Part shown: positions 19,926 through 31,689 of the stretch, piece by piece | How the letters are laid out: each line of letters starts with the position of its first letter | Position numbering within the stretch: the stretch's first letter is position 1 | Source of the DNA: Carposina sasakii | Taxonomy: Eukaryota; Arthropoda; Insecta; Lepidoptera; Carposinidae | Direction of reading: 5' to 3' | NCBI GenBank assembly: GCA_014607495.2 | Contig: CP053160.1 | Location: 1,488,001-1,552,000 of the forward strand | Length of the DNA: 64,000 nucleotides | Position numbers and translations under genes: made by a program | Notes under the pieces: model-generated | Told to the model about the DNA's origin: nothing | Database searches by the model: none | What the model saw: the letters and a program-made list of their open reading frames with translations, nothing else

Positions 19926-22400
19926 TTATTCTAAGGTCCATCTAAGAGTAACATAAAGTTTTAAATTTGGCATTACAGTCATGGTGGCTGGCACAGGCGA
20001 AATAAGATCGTTATAACAATGAAAAAAGGTATCATAATTTTTTTCTTGCACTTCATATGCATAATAATGTTGATTAAAGTCTATGCAATCCAATGAAATG
20101 CATTTAAATACAACTTTTTCGTTGTTAAGCAAATAAATACTTTGAATTTTACCAAACTTTGGTAAACATGTGGATTTCAAAATATCCATAACTACAATGG
20201 ATGATAGCTCAAATCTTACACCATGTATCTTTACCCACGATAGTAAATAACAACAATTATTACCAACTATATCTGGAGGATGAAAGTTTAATTTTAGATA
20301 AGCATATTCTGATTCATTTAAACTTTTCTTTTTACCATATGTGATTGTGGTTTGTGGTTCATTTTTTAAAAAGATATCATTTAACATCAATTGGTGTTTT
20401 ATGGCTATTGTTTTACATACATTTGTTCTGTTATGCGATGCTCTGGCCACAAACTTAGATACTCGATGCTTGGCTTCAAATCTCATTGTCCAGATTTGTG
20501 TAAGGGGGCCAATTTTTTTTAACATTTCTGGATAATGTGTAAGAAAATGGAACTTTGGTTTTAAATTTGTTTTAGCTATGTGACAATAGAGCTCGTTTAA
20601 TTCACCTACTAAAAATTTTACTTGATCATAAGTATTTTCATGGATTGTGCGACTAAAAAGTTTATCTAACAATTGTCTTAATTTTATGTATAAAAACCAG
20701 ACTTCGTTTTCATCTGGGACGTTATATCCGACAATTAGCCCAAAGTAACGAACAAGAGTTAACATTTCAGATGCTGAACATTTTAACTTTATAGATGTGC
20801 CATCTTTTGATACAGCATTGCATGGTTTTGATGTTGAATCAGGACCATAATTAAAATACCGTATTCTTGAATTCAAATTATCAAAAGAAATGACCATTTG
20901 AGTCTGGATTAGATTTTGTATAATAAATGACATCACATATCGACAAGCCCCCTCTAGGTAATCATGTAAAACATCTACTGCAACATTTTCAAATAAGTTA
21001 AAACCATCTAAAGCAAGCCACGAACATTTTTCCTTAACACCAGTCTCGTAAATGTTGTCCATAATTAAATCATTTTCATAAATAACATTATTTCTTAGCA
21101 GTGTGCTGTTTTCATAAAACAAAGTTTTGATTTCTTCTTTGTTAGCACTACAAATTCTACACGGCCGATTTGCAGAAAAACTTTCAACAAAACCTAATAT
21201 AGCATTTAAACCTAAATTGTCGCCTGTAACAGCCGCTACATAAAATCTAATAACTCCTTCGTATTGGTCAGTTTTAATATATATGCCATTTATTCTTAAA
21301 TCATTGAGGGTATCAAAAACTTTTTGAAACATTATGTTGTTTCCTATTCTTGTTCTGTCTGATGAGTGAAAAATAGCTAGTAATAAAATATTTTGCAAAA
21401 GTGAGACATAGTGAGGAGGAAGACATGGCACCGAGACATAAACAGCTCCAAGTTTGTGTATTCCAGCGTGGCTTCCTAACGCATTGCCAATCTCGAAATC
21501 ATCGAAGTAGATGATTAACGGTAAAATCATTATATTATTATTCTCCACAGAATCTTTAATCATTTTGTTCCATACTGAACCCTGGACAATATTCTCTACA
21601 CCAAAAAAGTTGTTTTGTACAGTATGCAAGTATTCTAAGGTATCCTTCATATAATTTTTTGGTGAAAAAAGAAGTTCTAAATTCCTCTTTAAAGGAATCA
21701 CCTGTTCAGTACAATTAATTTGTATTAACAATGACCCAGCTGCTGTTTTTTTTGTCTCATTTCGTTGACCTACAACTACTTCATGAGGTTCGGCATAAGT
21801 TCCTAAAAGACTAAAAAATTTCAATCGTTTATGTTCAGAATCTAATTTCTTAAAAGCATCCCTGTAAGCATTCAATGTCTTTTCTACAGCGTTTTGAACA
21901 AATTCATGATTTTGTTTTTGTGATACTATATTTTCATTTAAGTATTGTAGCATAATATGTTCTGTTTGAGAGTGAAATTTTTTAAGACTTTCTACAAGTA
22001 CTTGCACAATATTACGTGGAACAGCTGGGTTAGCATATAGAGTCGATACCAAATTTGCAGCATGATGGACAAAAATATTGACGTTTTTTTTAGTAGTTAC
22101 TGGTGTGGGTATAGCATTATTTATTTTAAAAGTTTTAATGGGTGATAAAAGTAAATTTGGAATATTGGAATCTGAAACAGCATTATCATTATTTGATTGA
22201 AGTGAGAATGACGGTGACGACCCATGATCTCTAAGCAAGTGCTTTTTAAAAGATGCAGATGACAAATAATGACGATAACATGCTTGTTCCCCACACTGAA
22301 ATCCTGAAAATCTAACAGTTGATTTACAAAAAGTTTGTATGTGAGTTATAAGTAAAGTTGCAGATGATATTTCTTGCTTACAAAAATAGCATGTGAACAT
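19926..22400 (-). CDS. CACTA (EnSpm) superfamily transposase, 824 aa
   Basis: This single-exon frame is uninterrupted from ATG (22398-22400) to the stop. Two zinc fingers open the protein: C4, C7, H20, C25, then C36, C41, H54, H59. The catalytic region shows YFDDFEIGNALGSHAGIHK (Asp300/301), AAVTGDNLGLN (Asp394), a CRIC pair (414-417), DVLHDYLEG (476-484) and WTMRFEAKH (Glu642), which matches in order the D-D-E core and the HDxLEG/F-E-x-K-H blocks of EnSpm-type transposases. It should cut at the CACTG ends and integrate the element. The start lies two bases past the stop of the upstream SAM-domain gene, so both may share one transcript. I see no damage and regard it as potentially active. Confidence 0.88.
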   Translation of the reverse strand: MFTCYFCKQEISSATLLITHIQTFCKSTVRFSGFQCGEQACYRHYLSSASFKKHLLRDHGSSPSFSLQSNNDNAVSDSNIPNLLLSPIKTFKINNAIPTPVTTKKNVNIFVHHAANLVSTLYANPAVPRNIVQVLVESLKKFHSQTEHIMLQYLNENIVSQKQNHEFVQNAVEKTLNAYRDAFKKLDSEHKRLKFFSLLGTYAEPHEVVVGQRNETKKTAAGSLLIQINCTEQVIPLKRNLELLFSPKNYMKDTLEYLHTVQNNFFGVENIVQGSVWNKMIKDSVENNNIMILPLIIYFDDFEIGNALGSHAGIHKLGAVYVSVPCLPPHYVSLLQNILLLAIFHSSDRTRIGNNIMFQKVFDTLNDLRINGIYIKTDQYEGVIRFYVAAVTGDNLGLNAILGFVESFSANRPCRICSANKEEIKTLFYENSTLLRNNVIYENDLIMDNIYETGVKEKCSWLALDGFNLFENVAVDVLHDYLEGACRYVMSFIIQNLIQTQMVISFDNLNSRIRYFNYGPDSTSKPCNAVSKDGTSIKLKCSASEMLTLVRYFGLIVGYNVPDENEVWFLYIKLRQLLDKLFSRTIHENTYDQVKFLVGELNELYCHIAKTNLKPKFHFLTHYPEMLKKIGPLTQIWTMRFEAKHRVSKFVARASHNRTNVCKTIAIKHQLMLNDIFLKNEPQTTITYGKKKSLNESEYAYLKLNFHPPDIVGNNCCYLLSWVKIHGVRFELSSIVVMDILKSTCLPKFGKIQSIYLLNNEKVVFKCISLDCIDFNQHYYAYEVQEKNYDTFFHCYNDLISPVPATMTVMPNLKLYVTLRWTLE

Positions 22401-22402
22401 GT

Positions 22403-25400
22403 TTAATTAATTAATTGGAGATCTGACAATAGAGTATTTACAGCCTGTGTGGGTCTGTCAAATACTGTTTTAATGTTATAGCAGCCTAACTGTAAAAACA
22501 GCCAAATATCTTCAGATTCCTCTGGGTAACAAGCACTTGTTGCGAGAAATATTTTGAAAGCACAATCTACTGCTGTTATAAGTTTTGTTAACCGGTAAAG
22601 TGTATCATTAATAACAACATAAACTGCTTTAACATCAACTACTGACAGACCAACAAAAATTACAAAGGGCTGGACTGTACGTCCCAGCCTTAGCAGGTGC
22701 TCCTTTTTAGTTATGATTTTATTTGTAACTTCAGCTTCAGAAGTGGCTTGCATAATATAACCATCACAGACTTCCGCTCGTGAAGGCTTCCAAATGGGTT
22801 TATTTTTCTGCTTGCGTGCAGGTGAAATGTTTATAACATAAGATAGTAGCATTAAAGCAACATTGGTGTAAGTCTCGGGTTCATCTTCTAAAAAAAAAAT
22901 GTATTAAGTTATTTGTAAAAACTAGGATATTATGTATTATAATAACAACACTGTATAAACTCAAACCTTACCCTTAATAAGTCCTATTATATCAATTATT
23001 TTAGATTTGACTTCCTTGTCTCTGATCTTTTGTAATTTTAATTTAGCATATTTAACAATATCTTCTTTTTTTAGGGTAATTGTGGAAAATAGGTTGTTTT
23101 CTTTTCCTGGATACATACGATTAAAATCTGTCAGAAGCTGAAAAAAAATGATATTATTAGAGGTTTTTGAACTACATAAATTATCACAACACCTTTAAAA
23201 CACAACACATTAAAATGATAAGTTTATGAGGAAGTCATAGGCGGCAGCTAATATTATTGTTGAATATGGCCTACCTATATATTAAACTATCATTTAGCCA
23301 AGACACACCTTGTAGATTATGACTTATTATAAGTGTGAAGATTGTGTTCAAAAACTTAATAAATGTGTTGCAAAGAAAGCCAACTTTACTTACCAATGAA
23401 TATCCCTCAGGTTGTTTTAAGGCTGGAAAATCCTTGAAATAATCAATAATTTCACCTGCGGCAGAGCGTTTTAGGCGTTGGTCTGCAGTTTCTGCCCACT
23501 TGTCTTGAACCTCTTGCCATGGATCCACATTGTTTTTTAACCACGACAAAATATTTTCTTTTACCAGATCTGCAATTATTTTATTTTATTGATTAGTTTA
23601 TCAATAAAAAACAAGTTAAGTAAAATTCTGTGCTTTGAAATTACATACCACATTCTAGAGAGTCAATGTCATCTTCATTTATAGTTGAGGTTGATCTTGA
23701 TAGAGAGGATTGAGAAGATGAACGACTAATCCCAGGCAGCTCTCCACTTGTACGTAACTTCCTCCTTCGGCTTATGTAACTCTCATATAATTTTCCACTT
23801 GCATTTTTTTTAGCTAATCTATTGGTAGCCGATAAATATGGAGAATAATATACCACAACGCTTTCTTTATGAAATATTTTAACAATTTGGATAGCAAGTT
23901 TGGAAAACTCTTCACTAGTAATTTTTTTTGCTGGATTGTTTTGCAGTTTGTTTTCTATAAGCAGCTGGCTCAATTTCCTTCTAGAACTCTCGGACAGTAA
24001 TCCTCCTTCTCCTTCTTTAAGTATTGCTCTGCCATTTAAACTTTCCTGTATAAATAATTAATATTGTTTTCACTTAGGTTAAGGTAATGAAACATTATAC
24101 ACAAATAACAAATATTGTTTTGAAATTTAAAATCACTGGCAAGTATATCCACCCATTTAAGTTTCATAATGTTTTAAATAATATTAAAAAGAGAAAATAT
24201 TTGTATGTTTGTTTGTAAAGATTAAACCAGCATCTGTTACATTCACCAAATAAAATATGGCCTAAATACTATGAGAAAACAATATTAGGAATTTGCAACG
24301 AATGCATTATCTCCACTATACCTACCACTTCTAGAAGAAAATAAACTAATAACAATCTATCTACTCATTAACTACAAGCATTATGTTAATAACTGATTCT
24401 TACTTACCTTCTTCTTCATATACAGAGATAGTGCTGCAAATTTAGTTTGACTTGCAACATCCTACCCCAATAGGTAACACACAAACCTGTGATTGGTTTC
24501 ATGGCACAGCATTTGTAACGTATTTGCATCATACTACTAGCAAAGAATAAATAGATAACAGAAGTAACCACTTATCTACATAGGTATTTTGCCAATTATA
24601 ATAAGCACAAACTTAACTACACAATATTTTGTCAATAATCATACAGTAATATATGTATTTTATATATAAGTTACTAATAGTTTTAAACTACAAATTGTAT
24701 GTACTATGTAATGAAAATAGAAGTTACACTTAGTATTTTTGATACCTGCAAAACAAATCAAACATTAGAGTGAATAACTAAAATATAACATTATACCAAA
24801 ACCACAAACATGATTTGTACCTTGATAAAACTTTTTATTCCAGCAGGAAGCATGGTTTGTAAGACATACACTAAATATGCTTGCTAAGTGCAAGGCTTGC
24901 ACAGGCAATAGGTACATTTGTTGAAGATAACTTTAAAAAAGATTGGTCAACTTAGTCCTAAAGTTCTCTGTATACAAAGGATACCTAATTGAGAATTGAG
25001 TCTTATAAAGTGACTACATAGCCAATATAAAAATTTACTTACACTATCTCCAGAGCTCTCAGCTGAGGTTAATGTTATATCAGAATCTGTGTCTTCTATT
25101 TCTGATAGGATGTCATCAGTATTGTCCACCAACTAGAAATATTATATTAGGCTTATAAAATGACATTATTTAAAATACCTATTTACTTAAAGTACATTAA
25201 GTATGAGAAGACAGGCTGATAATGGTAATATTGAATTGCTCATATAAATTTAAGCCCCATCCCAAAGATTATTCATAAAATTTAACCAATAAAATTGTGA
25301 TTATGTACTTAATTTTGCTAATTAAGTATGTACATACTGTGTTTGAGATCTCATCAGTCTTCAGTTTTTGTGTTTCAAGGTATTTTTTAAACTTGAGCCG

Positions 25401-26327
25401 GAGACCAACTTTTGGTATTATTTCTTTTAGTTCCTCAGACCCTAACAGCAACGCTGCTTCAAAATCAATAGCATTGTCTGCAAAAACATCTAGAATTAGG
25501 TGCTATTTATTTAACAAAAAAAGAAACACTATGTTAACTATAGGGACTAAAAAATATTAATAATGATCTCATCTATACATACCTATAATAAATCTGTAAC
25601 TCAAGTTTTTCTGTACATTGGAGATATGGCAGTAAAAAAAATTATGTGGCCTTTTGAGAGCTAATAGAAGCCAAAACGATACTTTTTAGAATTTTTGTCT
25701 GTGTGTATGTCTGTCTGTCTGTATGTTTGTTCGCGCATCACCCAAAAAATTACTGGATCAAATTGAATACGGTTTTCACTATTTTATAGTAGGTCTAACT
25801 TAAAAACTGGTTTATGTTTTATCTCAATGTGACACTTTTTTCTGTAGTTCGCGCGGACGGAGTCGCGGGCGTCCGCTAGTCAAAAATAAATTAGCAACAC
25901 GTGCTTTATAATTTCAATGAAAATCAAGACAGTGAAAAGCAATATATGTAATGCCTTGTACATATTTGTTTAGAACAAACAGCACTGCCTATGTACGTAC
26001 AGGGGGCGAACACAAACTTACTGATATCAACGCATACCTTGTGCAATGCAGGAATAAAAGTCTCAAATCATCAGATCAATCAGAACTCAAGAAATAAATT
26101 CCACCCAATAGGTAGGTACTTACCGGCAAAAATGCTTATGAGCTTACCCAATCCATGTGAATTTTATATACCTATCGTCCATGACGCCGCTTGCAGTTTG
26201 TTTAAACTTGCTAGTTGCACGTGGTGGGTGACGAAACTCAAAGAAATAAATTCAGACTCAATAGGTACTTACCCGCGAAAATGCTAATAAGCTCCCCCAA
26301 TCCCAGGGAATTTAATATGTCCTCCAT
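22403..26327 (-). CDS. SAM-domain accessory protein of the CACTA element, 7 exons, 502 aa
   Basis: Exons (high to low): 26327-26273, 25477-25338, 25132-25043, 24045-23649, 23569-23394, 23137-22972, 22887-22403. Every intron is GT-AG and all phases fit, giving 503 codons including the stop. Exons 1-2 encode a sterile alpha motif: MEDILNSLGLGELISIFAD continued by NAIDFEAALLLGSEELKEII and PKVGLRLKFKKYLE. Exon 3 is acidic and serine-rich; exon 4 is basic with RSSSQSSLSRSTS; exons 5-7 resemble the second protein I recall in related animal EnSpm-like elements. SAM domains usually mediate self-association, so a role in assembling the transposition complex is inferred. The start is the only ATG before the SAM domain and has a strong donor 55 bases on. 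Exon 1 has a decayed duplicate just upstream. Confidence 0.82.
25685..25880 (+). mobile_element. Helitron-like 3' end fragment in intron 1 of the SAM gene
   Basis: The fragment runs from 'tctgtctgtctgtatgtttg' to GTCGCGGGCGTCCGCTAGT. GCGGAC and GTCCGC near the end can form a hairpin a few bases before CTAG, followed by T, as for a Helitron 3' end. It is the same family as 6043-6204. An RTE-like origin is the alternative. Confidence 0.45.
26124..26182 (-). pseudogene. Decayed duplicate of SAM-gene exon 1
   Basis: This resembles exon 1 (26273-26327) from 'gccgcttgca' upstream of the ATG to the GGTAAGTACC donor. It has an ATG and an intact donor but an internal insertion and an in-frame TAA (MDDRYIKFTWIG then stop). 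The duplication includes the immediate 5' flank, so a promoter may have been duplicated with it. Confidence 0.65.
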
Positions 26328-26339
26328 GGCGCCGCTTGC

Positions 26340-28590
26340 ACAAATCTCAATAAATCCGATAAATCGATAACTAAACACCAGACACGCAGCTTTGTTGCAC
26401 GCAGCTTAGAATTATTTTTTTTTGTTTTCTAAAGTGTGTTACCAACTCTAAAAAAAGATTTATCCCTAAACATATGTGAAAACCCCCTAAAATCGCTTAA
26501 ATTACTTGAAAATTCCCCTAAAAATTCTTCTATCACCACGACAATAATAAATTCACAAATAAGGAGATTTGGTGCTACCAACTCAAAAAAAAGTACTCTC
26601 TTCTCCAGTCATTAGAGTAGTTGAAATATAATTTCACTAAATATTACCTAATTCGAGTCGCTAGGTGTACAAATAATTGGCTACTTTGGAGTATTCCCAT
26701 ACTTTTGCTATATGAACAGTCACAAAACCCCTAAAAATACCCCTATACCCCTAAAAGTCCGAAAAAAAAACCCATCCCACTTACTTTCCCCCTAAATCTG
26801 GGGGGAAAACTAGTTGGGAACCGTGCAAGCCGAATAATAATAATTATGTTCGATAGTCAGGGTGTCCTATCCAGGTCATGCATTTCCGGAGATCAAGTTT
26901 TAATTTTCCCTTTAAGATATGTTCTCGTACAATTTACCCCAAATTAATTTTTTATCCAATATGAACCTTTTGCGAAAAAATCATTTGTCCTTGTATTTTA
27001 AAATAAATGGCGTATTTCTGCAGTGCTGGACATAGTTGGTTATATTTTATTGATTTATTTAATGTTTGCAATTAATTTAATTTTTATTTTTAAATTACTA
27101 ACATAGACTGTAAAGTGTATTACTAACTTAATATGGATGGACATCTGAAATAAAATTAATTATTATTATTATTATAACAAATTTGACAGTCACCAAAAAC
27201 AAAATACAGTATTCACTTATATTACCTTTATTAGCCTAAGCAAATTAGTAAAATCAGATTAAATAATTCGTGTAGTTTCGCACCAAAAACTAAAAAAAAA
27301 CATTGTTCCTACGTTGTGTACCTGAATTTTTAATAACATCTATTATTTTACTTTCTTTATAATTAAGGACACATAATTAAGAACATTTTTGTTTATATTG
27401 TTTTATAATTTTTAACAATAAGGGTTTATTGTTGAATTATTAAAATAACATTATATAAAAGTTATTAGGTTAAATATTACCAAAAAGCATAAATGTGTTT
27501 TTTTTCTTTAATCTGTTCATTATTTTGTTTGAAGTTTAGGTAATTTGTAATAAAAATCAATAAGCTATAAGTACTGCATTAATTAAACTGTCAGAGGCAA
27601 GCAGGGTGTCAGAAAAAGCTGGATAAGCCTGATGATCGACCTATCCTCCTAGGCAAAGTTGCATCCTTTACTTACATACATCTTTACCGACATTTAAGTC
27701 CTTGAAATTTAGAAAAATTGTGTATATTATAAAGGTTAGGTAAATAAGGCCAGGTATGACAAGCCATAAAGTTAATCTTCTATCTAAAACATTTCATGTC
27801 ATAATAATAAATAGAACCATGATACGTGAAAAAAAAGTTAAAATACGTGCAGAGTTGCAGCAGTTCACAGTACTAAAAGTCCCCGAGGGTGAGGGGTGAG
27901 CTAACGAGAGGAGAGGAGAGGGGATAAAGACCTTTTTTAGTATTTTTTTGTATATATTACGTAAACCAATAAGAATATCACGACAATAGGATAGTTCCAG
28001 TTTTTTATTTTAGTATGTAGTCGAAAGATCCATCAATAATAGAAACATTAGTGAAAGAACAATCTTTTTATCACAAAAACTTTCCGAGATATTTCAATAT
28101 CAATTGCACATTGCATTCCCAAAAACGCTTCATACTAAAACGCGGCACGGTCTGACGTTATGACTTTGCTTGTATGGATAAATAATAATAATTTTGTTCG
28201 ATAGCTATGTTAAAAGTTGCGTTTACGATAATAGTTTCATAACAAAAGTAGCTTTAAATAACATGGTTTATTCAATGATAGGAATTATTATTTTTAAATA
28301 ATTTTATACTTTTAAAATGGACTCGCCCATGCACTTTTTAATGATCATCAAGTAATCTATTTAAAAAAACGTTCGCACATCTTTCTTGTTTTATTTCATA
28401 TTATGCTAAAGCCTTTAAGCCTGTTATTTTTAACATATCTAACACCAGGCAGCTACCCTATTACTTATTACATGCATTACATATACATTAGGTAGGTACA
28501 TAAATTAGTTACTTATTTTTTTCTTCCAATAATGTTTATTTTTAATGTAGAATCAATGGTTTATGAGCTACGGGGTGATTAAGTGAGCTG
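26340..28590. other. Interior of the CACTA element without gene
   Basis: The right part must include the promoter of the SAM-domain gene, but no core promoter element stands out. At 27100-27180 'gaaataaaattaattattattattatta' looks like the 3' tail of an old retroelement. Otherwise nothing is recognised. Confidence 0.4.
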
Positions 28591-28594
28591 ATAA

Positions 28595-28972
28595 AAGTAA
28601 AAAACCGGCCAAGTGCGAGTCGGACTCGCGCACGAAGGGTTCCGTATCATTAAAAACGGCAAAAAATCACGTTTGTTGTATGGGAGCCCCCTTAGATATT
28701 TATTTTATTTTATTTTTAGTATTTCATATTATAGCAGCAATAGAAATACATCATCTGTGAAAATTTCAACTGTCTAGCTCTCACGGTTCAAGAGATCGAG
28801 CAAAAAACGGCAAAAAAACACGTTTGTTGTATGGGAGCCCCCCTTAGATTTGCATGGAATTTTAATTTTATTTGTTGTTATAGCGGCACTAGAAATACAT
28901 CATCTGTGAAAATTTCAACTCTCTAGCTATCACGGTCCCGTTCGGAACCCTTCGGGTACGGAACCCTAAAAA
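28595..28972. repeat. Common lepidopteran interspersed repeat
   Basis: It begins 'aaccggccaagtgcgagtc' and ends 'gtacggaaccctaaaaa'. I recall this arrangement from many moth and butterfly genomes. An internal segment, 'acgtttgttgtatgggagcc' through 'catctgtgaaaatttcaact', is present twice in tandem (about 28670-28780 and 28815-28925). No coding capacity. Confidence 0.7.
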
Positions 28973-29379
28973 GACAACCAACAGATAAAACAAGTCTATG
29001 CAGATACTGTAGTATTTTAGAATCAGAAAAACCCTTGTTGCGACAAAAGAAATAAATATTATGACTACAATTTTTTTTAATGTGTTCAGAAAATATTATA
29101 GGTATATTTCTCTCCAAAATTTCGTCAAAAAAATATGTTCCCAACATTTTTCCCACAGATTTGTTTTCCTATATTTTTCCCTAATTTAGGGAGAAACTCC
29201 CCAATATGGAGACCCTGGTTCGATTCGTTCGTGGTTGGAGCTTATTGTGTAGGGTAAGAGGGATTTAGATTCGATTCGATGCTTGTGTGTATCGATTAAA
29301 TACTATCCGTTTGATATTTATATCGGTACAATACGAGTAGCATTAGATCCGTTGACGGGTTGACGGAATATTCATGCAC

Positions 29380-29650
29380 TTGCATTCATTATAAGTAGGC
29401 GGTATACTTATAAAACGTTGTAGCTACGTGTTATCATAATCCAACAATATTAAATAAGTAGCCACTCTCCTGCTGACACACGCTCACTCACTACTTACAT
29501 AAGAAACGTAGACGGTAGGTACCATGACATGTAGGTAAATATACTGTGTCATTATAAGTAGGCGGTACCTATACCTCCTTATGAGAGGACGTTGTAGCTA
29601 CGTATCATAAGTATCCAACAGCATTAAATAAGTGTCTCGATTTATGTATC
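29380..29650. repeat. Diverged outlying units of the 149-bp satellite
   Basis: Two aged units carry the landmarks of the main array: 'tcattataagtaggcggta', 'acgttgtagctacgt', 'gacacacgctcac' and 'aaacgtagacggta'. They are in the same orientation as the left half of the main array and are separated from it by a later insertion. Confidence 0.7.
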
Positions 29651-29749
29651 GATCGATATAACAGCATTCGATCCGTTGGCGGGTCAATACTCGTTCACGC
29701 AGGAAAAAAAACAAAAAAATCTATGATGTACCTAGCTAAATATGAACTA

Positions 29750-30915
29750 GGGATGTTCATGTAAAAAAAAATATCGATATTTTTTTCGATATAATATATC
29801 GTAGTGTTATATCGATGCCTTGCGATATATCGAACAAACATATCGATATTTTGAAAATATCGTTATATTTGTTTGATAACGGTAATAAACAAAACAGACA
29901 ATTAATTATCACAGTTTGCTTCTTCTATACAATTTATAAAAGCTGTTTTATAAAATGCATACATTCATAATATCGTTATACACACTTAACGGTATTTATA
30001 TTTCGTAAACTATATTAAACAAAACAGACAACTTTTATAGGTTATATTTCACTGAAAACGAAACCAACAAAACAAGTGAGTGATCGATCATAAACACCAC
30101 AGATTATAAAAGTTTTGCTACTAGTACTGCCCTCGCGAAGAGCGCCTATCTCATGTCTGCGTTTCGTTATTGCAAAGGCTAGTTTTCTATAATCCGGGGA
30201 TTTTCGTTTTATTTTTACTCAAATTGTAGTCCAATCAACGGGGAAATTTAATATATGTAGACCCCAACATTAATTCCTCTGTTGCTAAAACTTTGCAGGA
30301 TGATAAAGTTAAGTTAATAGATTACGATTGATAAAATATCTAGGATTTTTACGATTTAGAACTGTGTTTTTTTTACTTTAACAAGAAAATTACGTTTAGA
30401 TCGCTACGGAAAATTTCTCTGTCCAAAATTCCTTCAGTATATGTCAGGATATATTAATAAGCATATATATGTAATATAATCTAGGAATATTTTGATATCG
30501 GAGAGCCTGAAATTTCGAATAATCAATTTTTTCTATAATTTTCTTAGAAAAAATCTTCCGTCCATTTAATTTTTTTTGTATGTGTTGATTTGCTTTGATG
30601 TATCGTTTAACACAACTATCTAGGAAATTTTCTTTTCAGAGCATAGTTTTTTGAGCTATTAAAAAATTCTAAATCGAATAAATCCTAGATAGTTTGTTAA
30701 TCGTAATCTATTAACTTTACTTTATCATCCTGCAAAATTTCAGCAACGGAGGAATTGATGTCAGGGTTAAACCCCCCATTGATTGGACTATTGACTATGT
30801 TGCAAATTTAAAGGAATAAGTCTTAGAGAACAAGTAGATTGTATAAAGAAAAAAAAATGTAATGTGTCACGATATATCGGATGAAATATATCGATATTAC
30901 ATTCGATACTAGTGT
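29750..30915. mobile_element. Foldback-like insertion with TATCGATA-rich ends
   Basis: Both ends are dense in TATCGAT and CGATATAT words (29780-29860, 30870-30900). Inside, 30222-30350 and 30655-30795 form a long imperfect inverted repeat with landmarks 'gcaggatgataaagt' and 'tagattacgatt' on both arms. No open frame of interest. I could not fix termini or a target duplication, so the limits are approximate. Confidence 0.55.
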
Positions 30916-31689
30916 TTTTTTCGAATTTGGAAACGAATTTTCGAGTCCTTAATCTCCTACACAAATCTTCATTTTTTTATTTCCACGAGCTTTGACATTG
31001 AATTTTGAAAAGAATTGTGGAGTCCTAAATCTACTACACACAAATTCTGTCGCTTACCATCTCCCTTAGCTGCAATTTCTTTCATCATCTACTGAGCCAT
31101 TTGCCTCGTTACCACTATGAATGAAATTCTATTTAATATGAACCTAGTTACTTATACAAAGGAAAAAACACTAAGCCAAAATGTTTAATAATACCTAATC
31201 ATTAATAATACTAGCTCTACAATAGGGTCCGATACCTAATTCCGTTTTACATAGGTGAACGAGAAAATATTTCATTTCTAATCGCTTCATGTCAAACGAA
31301 AACGTAGGTACGAAGGTACGAAGAGGTAGGTAGGTACGCAGCACGTGCCATACCTACTTATACATTGTCAGAACAAATAATAGTGGCCGCTATTTTGAAC
31401 TTTTAAATAGATATCCGGATTGCTACCAAAATCGTTATTTAACAATGTCCACGATTCTCAAACATGTAGGTAACCTATTTCAGAATGCACATAGGTAATA
31501 CCTAAGTGGCCGCTATATGATTTTCTTTTTACATTAATGGGCGGATTGGTTTTAAAATCGATATGTGACGGTTTCCAAACACTTCAGGTTAAACGTCTAG
31601 AATCTGGATGCAAAAAGTGATTGCCCCATTTGGAATTTTGTAGTTTGATTATTATTGAATTTGATAGTATTAAATATTATTATTAAACG

